Shown one piece after another: positions 53,514 through 64,000 of a DNA stretch of 64,000 nucleotides (the first letter of the stretch is position 1; the number at the start of each line of letters is the position of its first letter). A model generated the notes under the pieces. It saw only the letters and a list, made by a program, of their open reading frames with translations. It had not been told where the DNA came from and searched no databases. This DNA is from Mansonella perstans (taxonomy: Eukaryota; Nematoda; Chromadorea; Rhabditida; Onchocercidae). Location: positions 122,389 to 186,388 of the forward strand of contig JBAMDO010000092.1 of assembly GCA_037074765.1 (NCBI GenBank). Direction: 5' to 3'. Position numbers and translations under genes: made by a program.

Positions 53514-53712
53514 ATTCAGGTTTCGGCCAGGCAACGATTAAACTTTGCAAAATAATTAAAATACTTGCAGTAATAGCTTATATGTTTAGCAATTACTGCT
53601 ATTATTTACTGAAACCATTGAAAAATTGTGCTACTGTATTTGGCTATTATCATTATAGTATTAAAAAAAGGAGCGATACGATTATCTTCATTCATTTATC
53701 ATTGCTGATACA

Positions 53713-56700
53713 ATGGTATCCGATAGAATTCTGACATGTGATAATGATAACAAAAGTGATACTAAAAATGAAAGTATTAATGATGACATCGTTATTGTTC
53801 AACATCACATTGGAATTGATGAAGAAACTATGCTGAAATTATTATCAACATCAACTGAAAATGCTAGAAAAATAAGTGATAGCAGTAGACAAAATGATGC
53901 ATTGGAAGAAATGAATGAAAAATGCTTGTTGGGTAAGTAAAAAACAATTATCTTTTTTCATTTCCAATATATCAAATGAAATTGAAACCTTTAATATTAA
54001 TTAATTGAGAATAGTAGCAATTGTACATGTACGTGTATTTTAAAAAAATGGTAAATTATTTTAAATGCATGAAAAAAAATTTAATTTTCAATGATTTTTT
54101 CCTTTTTTGAATTTCAAAAAAAAAATTGATTTTAATAAAAGAAATCTATCTAAATATTGATAATATTAATAGTAACAGTTGGTTATCAGATGAATAATAA
54201 TAATAGCGATGATAATATCCATGACGATCTTAGTGTTAATAGTAATATTGATAACATATCCTTTGACAATGATAACAGCAGTGTAACAATGATAATTCTA
54301 AAAAAATTGATAGTTATGATAATAATGATAGTTATCATAATCACAATAGTAAAAATAACCATAACGCAAAAAATACTTGCCTTTTGTAATAAACAAAATC
54401 AATTTTAGAAATGTATTCAACGGAATTAATGACCACAGGACCACCACCAGCATATTCATTAACTAGTCCATGTTTACCACCAAATAGTCTCGAGGAACAA
54501 GATTGGCCGTTTGAATCACCATCATATTTTGATGGCTATCCACCATATCCGGCTGGTTTGTCATATCCTTTTTTTCTCTTTTAAAAAACAAATGAAGTTG
54601 TTTTAAAATTTCGTGATCAATTATCAATTTGAAACCAACAGTAAATTGATATTATAAAAAAGAATTTTTTTTTCTCTTATCTGCATTACAATTAAATGAA
54701 TTGTAAGAATTATCGGTGTAATTTGATTATATTAATAATATTAATTATTTTTTTCTTTTTTCCAATAATATGCAATTTTTGAAGCATCGCTTTGCCATCT
54801 TTATGTAATAAATGGAAAAAAAAAACTTTTGAAAAAATTTTATTCTTTTTTTTAAAAGCAATTCTTGACCTTCATGTCCTCAGTTACTTCGCAGCTTTAG
54901 CATAGTATTAAAATTAATCTTTCATTAAAAAAAAATTTCTGATTCTTATCATATTATTGTTAAAATTGAAATCAAAAAAAAATGTAGCTATATCATTTCC
55001 AAACATTTTATTTGACAAATTTCTGTAAATGGATGAACAATTGAAGGTCCACCATTGCTGAAAATTGCATATCCGAAAGATGTCCCCGGTCCAACATATG
55101 CTTGTCCGAAATGTGACGAAAGATTTTTGGTATGTTTAACTCTTCGCTGCAAAATTTTTTCATTTTATTTGGCTTTTTTTTTTCTGTGTTATTAATAAAT
55201 GATTAATTGTAATTTCCCAATTTTTGCATTTCATACATTCATTTCATTCAACAATTTACAAATAATGAAATTTCCATTTCGATCAATTGTCCAAAATGCA
55301 TTCGCGTTTTTTATGGCTTTTTTAAAATACACCACAAGTTGAATAGCATTTGCAAATTGAAGAATAAAATGTAAGTTCAAAATTAGAAAATTAATAAAGT
55401 AGAATGAGAATTTGAAATTCGGAAATTAAAAGTGTGAAATGAAAATTTAAAAAATTAAAAAAGGAAAAAAAAATTCGCGAGAAATATTGGATGGTTTATT
55501 TGGTGTATTTTCTGAAAATAATTTAAAATTATTAATTAAGTGGACAGTCCAGTCAATAGTTTTGTACTTTTTTTTGTCAAACAAAAAAAAAAACTCTGCG
55601 TTTTTGCAACTTTCTGCTGCACTCTGTCCCGCCTCATTATCATTAACATTTGTCAAGAATACAAATTTTAACGAATAAGACAACAATTAATCAATTAACA
55701 AATTAACAATTATTTTTTTTTTCTTTCAGTACTATAGACCCGCTGGTATAGTGCAATGTCCATTTTGTCATTCGGCAATTTCCATCGGTCAATATGTATG
55801 TTTTATTCGATATTTTTTTATGTAAAATTAAATTTTGAAAAATCGAAGGAAATTAAAAAAGTGAAAAGAGAAAAGAAAAAACTTCCGAGGGTTGCATAAA
55901 TTATTTCGTATATTCTGAAATAAATATTTTTCATTTAAAATATTTCAATCATAAATTCAAATAAGCTACTCCAACGAATTTAAATTATTTGAAAACTTTT
56001 ATTGCAAAGATTATTTCGTTTTAATTTTTTCAAATTTTTTTAAGTACTTGTTTTTTTATAGATACGAGTACGTGTATGGTCATACATCATGTTTGGCTTA
56101 TTGTTTTTAATTATGAGTTTAACTTTTGGTCTGTCAACAGAATTGTTTCATAATTGCTCGACTGGCTGTTTCATTATGCGTTAGTTTTGTTTTTCTTTTT
56201 TAGATCTTATATTTTGATTTGTACAAATTTTAATTAATAAATATTAAGAAGTGATATAATTAATTAATTAATTAACTAACAGTGCAGCAAATATACAAAT
56301 AAATCAAGCAAGTCATTTAGAAAATTATGCAGTATACATTGTTAAGTTATAATTCATTTTTTTATTCGAAATATTTCTTTAACTTATTTAATGCTATGCA
56401 AAGACATCTTTAATCATTTACAGTAATTAATTGTTATCTTTAATTCCTTACAATATCATTTTTAAACAATCGCTTGTCTTTTCTTTTATAATAAATGATA
56501 AAGTATTTTGATTACTTAATTGTTTTGCTATAATTTTGGGACTTGATTACAATAATTTTTATTCCGTAATCATAAAAATTACAGTGATAGAATAAAGGAT
56601 ATTAAACTAAATCATTAATTTATAATATCTCAAATATATAAATAATAATAATTAGTTTGGTACAATCATAATTTGCTTAATCTAATTAATATTTAATTAT

Positions 56701-56812
56701 CATTAGTTTTTTTTCAGTTGTACTGATAGCAATATCCGGCCTAATCTCATTGTTTCGTGCTCTTCATATGTGCTTCAGTTATCAGGAAACGAAACGTATT
56801 GAATTCCCCTGA
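53713..56812 (+). CDS. TMEM55/PIP4P-like membrane protein with paired CxxC knuckles
   Basis: Exons 53713-53932, 54409-54555, 55047-55129, 55730-55795, 56062-56179, 56718-56812 join in frame; 242 residues. Residues 1-75 are acidic and polar; 76-140 are Pro/Ser/Tyr-rich with a PPPAY (85-89) WW-type motif and YPPYPAGPP. CPKC (142-145) and CPFC (160-163) form a zinc-ribbon-like pair, followed by SAISIGQY, a first hydrophobic segment (about 179-198) and a second (212-226 with RALHMCFSY) near the C-terminus. This order (Pro-rich, CxxC pair, Ile-Gly, two membrane segments with Leu-Ile-Arg-Ala) mirrors the C-terminal half of TMEM55 (PIP4P) lysosomal proteins. The CX5R phosphatase-like motif and first zinc module of TMEM55 are not seen, so lipid phosphatase activity should not be assumed. 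Family assignment is moderate; the gene model is strong. Confidence 0.75.
54160..54360 (+). repeat. AAT/GAT-rich low-complexity tract in intron 1 of the TMEM55-like gene
   Basis: Asparagine/aspartate-like triplets give an apparent 83-codon ORF, but it lies between the frame-consistent exons ending at 53932 and starting at 54409. Confidence 0.65.
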
Positions 56813-56818
56813 AGAACG

Positions 56819-56824
56819 AATAAA
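56819..56824 (+). terminator. AATAAA hexamer just after the TMEM55-like stop
   Basis: Occurs 7 bases after the TGA at 56810-56812. It is close for a poly(A) signal, so a later hexamer may be used. Confidence 0.35.
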
Positions 56825-59113
56825 ACAGAAATGGCGGAGTATTAACAAAATTTAACAATGAAATCAAACTAAACAACAATTAATTTTAATTATTTGCAAA
56901 AAAAGGAAAAAACGATCTTTTGAATAACATTTTTTTTCTTTTTTTCATTAAATCATTAACAATTTTTTTCTTTTTTTTTGTTTAATAATTTTTAATAATA
57001 ATAATAACGATGAAAAATTTTGATATTTAAGAAAAGAAAATCTCAATAATTGTTGTTATTTACTTACTAAATTCTTTTTTTTTTTGCACAGTGGAAATTC
57101 AAAAAATTTTTCTTAAATATTTTCTTAAATTTCAGAAAATTTTTCTTAAATATTGGAAGTTTATCACGTATTTTTGAATATGTACATACATGTTACTTCA
57201 TATATATATATATATATACATACGAATTTTTAAAAATTTTTTTCTTTTATATACATTCAAATGAATTCTTCAGGAATGATCAATTTCTTTTGCTTTTTTC
57301 TTTCTTTCTTTTCCTTCCTATCTATCTTCCTCTATCCCTGTCCAAATTTATGATTCATTTAAAAAAAAAATTCATTTACAATCTATGAACTTTAAATTAT
57401 TTTTGATACAAACAGGTAGAAATGTTGACAATAATAAATTATCATTGTATTTCAAAAATTAGCTCAATCTAAAAGTGAACAAAACAAAAAAAAAAAAAAA
57501 AGTGATGTTTAAATGAATTAGTTTTATTTCATTTGCTACATTGCATGAAAATTTTTATCTTTCTTGAAATTAAAATTAGAACAAATTAAATAACAAATTG
57601 ATAAAAAATTTGAAAATTTTTTTGTTCAGTATTTTCAATTTGTTAGAACAAAAAATAACAGTTGACAGAAATGGTTGACAAAATTAATTTCATTCAAAGT
57701 AATTTCTGAAAGAAAAAAATTTCAATGTTCATTTTTTTTTCTTCCTTTCCTCAGTTTTTTTTTCTCTCTTTCTCTGGTACGTAAAAATTCATTTACTTTC
57801 CTGTATGCACTTCTTTTTTTCTCTTTTCTTTTCTAATTTATTTTAAATGCTATTGTTATTGCTTCAGTTCTGTTTTTTTTTTAAATTTGTTTACATTTTC
57901 TGCTCAACAATATTTATTGGTATAAAAATGTTTATTTTTTTCTTCGCCTTTGTTTATTTGGTTTATTTCTTTAAAATGTCTTAATTAATTAATTTATGAT
58001 GTGCTTAATATTCGAAATAATTTTCATTTAATGAAATGAATTATATGTCTAACAATTGAAATAATAATAGTAATAATTAGCAACGCTATACGTTAAATAA
58101 TTGGAGAGCAGCATTAGAGTATGAACCATCGCTATGATCCATTATCAGTGATTTCATTATTTTTTATTTCTCAATAGATAATTTCATTATAGTATTCAGT
58201 TATAACTTAATCGAACACTAATTAGTAAATAAACATAAATTGCAATTGAAATTTTGCAACAAAAACAGAAATAATTAATGCTAACTAATTAATGAACTCA
58301 TTAATTACTTGATCATTTGGCCAATTTTTTTGCAATTCAAAATTTGTCAAGACTTTTAATTTTTTTCATATATCAACTAGTATTCGCTCGGAATGTAATA
58401 TTTTTTTTATTCGGAAATAGAAAAAGTTAATTGAAAAAAAAGAAAGTTCTGGAATGTCGAGAGCGTGAAATAAGAACTGATGAATTAAATTCCGATTTTG
58501 TTTCCTTTTTTTTTGTTAAAGTAAAACAAAAAAAAAAAAAAAACAAAAAAACAAAAGTAAAATTCATTCATTATTAAAGAATGGAAAGAAATCAGAATTG
58601 ATAAAAATTAAAAACAAAAAGAACGAACACAAAATAGTAATTGATTTCATAAGTGATACAGAAAAGAAAGAAAAAAAGCAAAAGAGAATGAAACTTCATG
58701 TGTTAGATGAATAATTATCACAAGCAAATTGATGTCAAATGAATGGAATTTGTTTTGGGAAGAAATTATTTCGATTTTTCAATCACTTTCAATTAAGCAA
58801 ATAAAATTAAAGTATTTCATTTTTCAATGTTCAAAACATGATTTGATTAAACATAAAATAATTTCGAATGTTTTTTTTCTTTATGCAAATTACTTTTAAT
58901 TATTAACCATAGACAAATTCTTTATGTTTATGAAATAATTTTAATTCATTTTCGCTTCTGTAGTTCTTTGAAGTTATTTTACCTAAACGTGTAAAAAAGT
59001 TTGAATGAATTGAAAAATTTCGGTTAACCGAAAAAAAAAGGATGAAAATTTTGTCAATTTAATGCTTTCTCAGTAATTCTTCAAATCATAGTGTAACAAT
59101 TTAATTTCATTGG

Positions 59114-59120
59114 AGAGAGT

Positions 59121-59151
<31 letters not shown>

Positions 59152-59161
59152 AGAGAAAGAG
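59114..59161. repeat. GA microsatellite
   Basis: gagaga units changing to aaagag at the right end. Confidence 0.9.
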
Positions 59162-59653
59162 GAATTAAACTATGATTAAACTGTTTCTATTATTTCTTCC
59201 GCTAAAATAAATTTACCATTTTATGGCAATTATAGCAGTAACAATTACAGCAATTAAAATAACCTATTTCATATCGATAATAATTTGTATTATAGTGGGA
59301 AAAAAAAATGAAATAAATAAAGATATAATTGCAGAAAATGACAACAATGGGTTAATTAATCGAAAGATAGATAATGGAAATATTCTCATCCATTTACTTA
59401 TCTATCTCATATCTAATAATGAAATGAAAAATAGCAGTGATTTAATAAAAATTTAAAAATCAACATTAATTGTTGATAATTTCAAATGATTGATATTGTT
59501 TTGAAATGGAACAATAATCTGATATCTAATTTAATTGTTAAGTACTCTAAGAATATTCACCAACGATTTTTTTAACGTAACAGCAATTGAACAAATCAAA
59601 AGATATGAAACTCTTGAATCTCACTTAATAAATTCTCATATCCTAATTTCCAG

Positions 59654-59797
59654 CTGAAATTTTTCCAGAATCTTGAGTTTTATCTGGAAGATCCCGATGT
59701 CACTGACTTTTATTCGAAAGATCTCGATATTACAGGATATCAGCTGGAAAATGCCGATATTTTGAAACTTTGTGATGAAAAATTTCATTTGTCATAA
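59654..59797 (+). other. Candidate orphan terminal exon built of four 30-bp repeats
   Basis: After a good acceptor (TAATTTCCAG) the frame stays open for 47 codons to TAA at 59795-59797. Residues 1-40 are four 10-residue units: LKFFQNLEFY, LEDPDVTDFY, SKDLDITGYQ, LENADILKLC; the end is DEKFHLS. No upstream exon was found. It could be a pseudogene remnant, a terminal exon of an unseen gene, or a minisatellite that happens to be open. Confidence 0.35.
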
Positions 59798-60463
59798 TTT
59801 GCATACAATGTTAATTAAAAATAAAAAAAACTTTAACTCTTCGATGAACAGCTTTGATAATAAAAATTAATTTTTGAACAAATGTTTACATTCAATGAAA
59901 ATAACTGAAGCACATAAAAAGTAATAAAAAGTGAAGTAATTAAATTAAAAAAAAATATGCAAATAATTCTTGAACAAAATCATTACAATCAATCAACGAT
60001 CAAATTTAAAAATTGTTCAAAAATTATCAAACTTTAATTTCGTATTCATTATTTTACACTACAAAATATTTTACATAACCAAAGTTGTTTGATTTTTTTT
60101 TTCGAAAAATAAGTTAAAGGCAAAAATCAAATGTTTCATTAAATTCAAAGAAATCTCAGGAATTTCCTTATTAATATCTCATTTACTTATCGCTCCTTTT
60201 ACTCCGTTACATTTTTCGTTTTTCTGACGAAGAATTGGTCGAAACCAGGAAATGGTAAAAGACAGTCGTCCTAAGCTTACATGGATTTACGTTTTAGGCG
60301 TACGGAAATTCGCCTATGGAAAATGTTTTAGGCCTTTTTTGTAATGCGTCTATTCTATGTTTTTATGATAGAGAGAAATTCTTGAAATGACTCAACTTTT
60401 CGAATGTTTTGAATTTTTCACGATATTGAATAGTTAAATTCGACTTTTTGGGAAGCTTATTAA

Positions 60464-60568
60464 TGTTTTCCGGAAATGTTTCAAATAGAAACTAAATGTG
60501 CTGTTGGTTGAATTCCATTACTCCGACGGCTTTTTCCGGAAATTTTCTAAGCAGAAACAAAATATGCT
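60464..60568 (+). repeat. Imperfect 37-bp direct repeat
   Basis: ttttccggaaatgtttcaaa with the next 17 bases near 60464 recurs, diverged, near 60532 as ttttccggaaattttctaag. Confidence 0.65.
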
Positions 60569-61203
60569 TCTATCTGGAACGAGATATTCCATTTCTTGTT
60601 TTGACTTCTTGTTCAAAGAAATCAAAATCTTAAAAGATTGTTGTTACATTTAATCCTGTAAGTTATGGTTAGTTCCTTATTTAAATTTTATCCGACATAT
60701 AGGAAAAGTTTTTTCTTTCTCTTTGTAATCATTTTGATATTTCTGAATCTTGTTGTGGTTGTATCCTAGCTCAGAATTGAAATTTATTGTTAAATAAAAA
60801 AGTTAGGATTTAATAAATAATGAGTAAAATAAAAATATCGCACTTTTTTTGCCTAGATTCTTTTATAAAATACTATAAAATATTTTGGACAATCAATTTG
60901 ATATTTTCTTTGTACCATGGCTTATAATACACTTCTAATAAATAATGCTACAATATAATTGTAGTGCTACAAATATTACAATATAATTATAATTAAGGCT
61001 TATAATTCATGCTACGAATGTTTGTTGTTATTGTCCGCGGAACTGTTATTTTCTGAATTTCACCACTCGTTATTGTCATTAAGTTCTGGAAAATCTTCAA
61101 TTTTGTCTTCCTGGTGTTATTGTTTACTTCTAGGAATTCATCGTTTATCGTTATTATTAGCTTCTGTACGTCATTGTTTTTTTTTTTTTTTTTTTTTTTT
61201 GCA

Positions 61204-61209
61204 TTTCAG
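61204..61209 (+). promoter_or_regulatory. TTTCAG acceptor 21 bases 5' of TOM20, probable trans-splice site
   Basis: A poly(T) run (61170-61200) followed by gcatttcag sits immediately before the short leader and ATG at 61231. This is the classic form of a nematode spliced-leader acceptor. Confidence 0.6.
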
Positions 61210-61230
61210 GTTTATCTTTTCAAGACAAAG

Positions 61231-63208
61231 ATGGGAAATGAATCGTTCCTATCAAGTGCTTTTTCACGACAGCGAATCGTTACAGCAGCTGGTATTGCTG
61301 CTGCCGTATTTATTGGTTACTGCATTTATTTCGACCATAAAAGGCGTTCTGCGTCAGATTATAAGCAGAAAATACGGGAACGTAAGTGGTATTATCTGTC
61401 AAGAACTTTTCCTATAACGGTCGTTTTGTTGCTTTTCGTATTGCTTTGAGTATAAACAAGAGATTTTCCAGCTTACGGCAGCGCAATGTAAAAGAAATTT
61501 TGACATTTATCATACTAGGTTAAATTTTTGAGACAAAGTGGGATGATTTTTCTTTTCGTACGAATCGAAATGAAGAATTGATTGTGGTAATGATTTGACG
61601 ACAGCCTTTAACTAGGCTGTTTCCTTTAACTAGGAAAAACTCGAGAATGCTAGGTTGACAATTGATATTTTAAGCTCAGTTCGAAATTTTCTATCAGTAG
61701 ACTAGTTCTAGTTTCATTTGCTGGTATTTTTTGTAAAATTCATTGACTGTTTTACCATTAAATATGCACAATGCATTATTTTTTATGAAGTACAATGCAA
61801 TATTTTATACCGCAATTATCTCCAAAATTGTTGAAAAATGCATTCTGCGCATTTAATACATTCTGCACATTTACTTTTATTAAGTTATTAGTGCAAATAA
61901 ATGAATTACAATTTTAATGAATATATGCTTCAGAACGTCGTGCTACAGCAAAGAAGAAGCAGCCAACAAGTTTGCCAAATCCACAAAATGCTACTGAGAT
62001 GCAGGCATTTTTCTTGCAAGAAGTGCAGTTAGGCGAAGAACTCTTAGCCGATGGTACTTTCTTTTCTCTTCAGATTTGACAATATCAAAAGAAACAAGCC
62101 GTCATATTATCGATGGTACTGTAGAGTCCTAATATCTTTATAGCTTCTTTTTAATTCAAATTTTTCTATGCTAGATTTTGCCCGAACTGCATTAAGGTTT
62201 TTCCGTTTGGATTTCGTGCCGAATCTATATTCATCCTTATCTATTTTTACTAGTAAATATGAAATATATTCTGAAATACACTTTGGATGTGTGGAATGTG
62301 GTTTGCTTTTTCGCAGAAGTGATTTTGTCTGTGATACATCTTGTTAGACCCACTCTTCAAAAACTTTTAGACAGTTCGGATTTATTTAAAATCGAAGAGC
62401 TAAAACTAAATTTGAATTTTTATTATTTTTATTCAGTATAAGTTATTGCTTTGTACTTAACATATATATGGTTTATTTTTTCAATTTGAGGGCACACTGA
62501 CGATGGTATTGAACATTTGTGTAATGCAATTACTTTGTGTGGTCAGCCATCACAGTTGATACAAATTTTCCAGCAAACGTTACCAGGCGAACATTTTGCA
62601 CTTTTGCTTCAGAAACTGCCGGAAGCTAAAACCGTAAAATTTATTTTACCATTTCAATTATTAGATTTTTAAATTCAAGTGAATTTAGTATTCTCAATAT
62701 GCTTTTTAATTATGGTGTGGTAGTTACATGTCTATAAGGGATTATTTCGACCATGTGATTATCTCTCTTTGTTATATTTCCTGACTACTTATCGGGACTA
62801 CTTATTTGACTTCTTTGTTTTTATTCAGTATCACTCTTTCATCAGTACCATTATAGCAGATTGAGAAACTCCAAGGAAGTTTGTAGTTCCAGTTTGGCAT
62901 ATTATTATTTTATCTTCCTTTTTTAGTCAGTTATCTATAACCTTTAATGGTGAGTGAAGCACATGATTTCAGGATCATGACCAAAAAAATTGAGTATAAT
63001 TAAAACAGTTACAGAATAAAATGTTTTTGTTTGTTTCTTTTTAAAATTTATTAACTTTTAAAACATTCAGCGTATTATGCGGATGTTCGGTGACAGGTTG
63101 GGACAAGTTGAGCGTTCACGTGCTGGAGCTGAAGATGGCGAAGTCTCGAAAGCTGCTGCCACAGCGCCGAGTACTATTGAAATCAGTGATGATCTCGATC
63201 TTGAGTAA
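61231..63208 (+). CDS. tomm-20: TOM20, mitochondrial import receptor subunit
   Basis: Receptor of the TOM complex that recognises amphipathic presequences at the outer mitochondrial membrane. Exons 61231-61381, 61934-62053, 62491-62633 and 63071-63208 join in frame; 183 residues, similar to other nematode TOM20 proteins. The N-terminal anchor RIVTAAGIAAAVFIGYCIYF (about 15-34) is followed by DHKRR, the positive cluster that directs insertion, then charged KQKIRE and ATAKKKQPTSLPNPQN. The cytosolic part has the TPR-like core: MQAFFLQEVQLGEELLADG, GIEHLCNAITLCGQPSQLIQ and LPGEHFALLLQKLPE. The tail is acidic (EISDDLDLE). The ATG is the first after the likely trans-splice acceptor; an apparent longer frame upstream (from 61114) crosses that acceptor and is not used. 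No oddities except a slightly long C-terminus with alanine-rich SKAAATAPST. Confidence 0.93.
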
Positions 63209-64000
63209 TTTATGTTGGATTATATTTCTTTTTTTTCTTCTAGAATTTTTTGTAAGGAAAGGAAACGGAGAAGACAGAAGCTAATTTACAAATAGGTTTT
63301 GATGTCTTATTTGATGTGTTTAATAATTAATCGAATCAGGATCGCCTAGTTTTGGAATAGTGCGAGTTTAACTCGTAATAGTGCAAAATTTACATAATCA
63401 TGTTTAGGATTAATTTTGCTGTCTTGCAAAATTTATCATATTTTTATCGTATGTAGCTCACACTTTCACCGAGTTTGTGTATGTCTAATTTTCTCATCTA
63501 TGTAGTGCCTATAAGACTAATCTGTCATTGCGTAGGACAGCATTATGAATCGCTTAACACTTATACTGCAGATATGGGTATTGAAAAATTATGATTTATG
63601 AAATATTTTTTCTTTACCAACTTTTTTAAATGATTTTTGTTGTTGTTGCTGTTGCTGTTTTTCTGCGAAAAGAAAGTATATTTAAAAAATGTTCCTTGAT
63701 ACGGTGTTACTGTCAAAGTACTTTACTGGTTTTATTTGATGATTAATTTTACAGTTGAGTGAACGAATTTTGTATCATTTGCTTAGAAACATTTCAAAAT
63801 ATCAATGTTGCAATCTGTTTTCCGATGGAAATGAGGACAGAGCATGTTCTCTTTTTTCATTTGATCGAAAATATTACAGCCGAAATAAGATAGCTGATCG
63901 TTGGTAAGGCAAGTTTATAGGAGGGGAGAAACGAGATAAGACGAATGAACTTTTAAAATGTTCCGAAAGTCCCAATGAGATTGTGATGAGGACGATTTTT
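63209..64000. other. Downstream of TOM20, nothing recognised
   Basis: 3' untranslated and intergenic sequence; a short TTG/TGC-rich run occurs near 63638-63660. No exon could be supported to the window end. Confidence 0.6.

Larger units (their letters stand above)
37945..53712. other. 15.8-kb intergenic region with repeats and a mobile-element relic
   Basis: Very AT-rich. Holds a degenerate array (39405-39838), a perfect hairpin (40300-40339), AT, CT, GA, TG and ATTC microsatellites, homopolymer runs and the inverted-repeat element at 49580-51328. Open frames here are short or made of low-complexity repeats; none has both plausible codons and splice sites. Unrecognised small or non-coding RNA genes could be missed. 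Confidence 0.6.
56813..61203. other. 4.4-kb intergenic region
   Basis: AT-rich, with an AT repeat near 57193-57217, a GA repeat (59114-59161), the 30-bp repeats at 59654-59773, a short direct repeat (60464-60568) and poly(T) at 61170-61200 just before the TOM20 leader. Apart from the orphan exon candidate no coding sequence was recognised. Confidence 0.6.

Noticed and set aside
54157..54408. 83-codon ORF with Asn/Asp repeats
   Set aside because: Falls in the intron of the TMEM55-like gene; exons on both sides join in frame without it.
61022..61417. 131-codon ORF overlapping the TOM20 start
   Set aside because: Different frame from TOM20, crosses a poly(T) run and the acceptor.

Overview
The window is nuclear DNA of a nematode, most likely a spirurid or filarial (clade III) worm. 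The evidence is the strong AT bias, split genes whose exons join only through GT-AG introns (about 80 bases to several kb), acceptor sites directly 5' of start codons as expected for spliced-leader trans-splicing, and the gene families present. The species cannot be named from the sequence alone. No rRNA, tRNA, CRISPR array or bacterial-type operon was seen.

Six protein genes were reconstructed exon by exon; every internal junction keeps the reading frame. (1) About 23/111-8031, plus strand: a germline DEAD-box RNA helicase of the Vasa/GLH type with a long FG/RG-rich repeat domain; its 5' end is at or beyond the window edge. (2) 18685-9885, minus strand: a 536-residue annexin with a GGYPGQ-repeat N-terminus, like annexin A7/A11. 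(3) 27152-30520, plus strand: a 123-residue protein phosphatase 1 inhibitor of the PPP1R14 (CPI-17/PHI-1) family. (4) 37944-32108, minus strand: an 18-exon, 635-residue coiled-coil protein with a basic tail and an acidic end that I could not assign to a family. (5) 53713-56812, plus strand: a 242-residue protein with two CxxC knuckles and two membrane segments, resembling the C-terminal half of TMEM55/PIP4P. (6) 61231-63208, plus strand: the mitochondrial import receptor TOM20.

Gene order: the helicase and annexin converge, as do the PP1 inhibitor and the coiled-coil gene; the coiled-coil gene and the TMEM55-like gene diverge across about 15.8 kb. The genes have unrelated roles (germline RNA, calcium-dependent membrane binding, phosphatase control, mitochondrial import), so nothing here suggests a single system.

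The long non-coding stretches (18.7-27.1 kb, 38-53.7 kb, 56.8-61.2 kb) hold AT-rich sequence with microsatellites (AAT, TCA, GA, TG, ATTC), a 20-bp minisatellite, a degenerate array near 39.5 kb, perfect or near-perfect hairpins, and one clear mobile-element relic: a 1.75-kb element at 49580-51328 bounded by about 320-340 bp imperfect inverted repeats and lacking coding capacity. A set of four 30-bp repeats at 59654-59773 forms an open 10-residue-repeat reading frame behind a splice acceptor. I did not find a convincing new multi-gene system; the most unusual items are the unassigned coiled-coil protein, the long-inverted-repeat element, the divergent helicase motifs and the shortened TMEM55-like protein.
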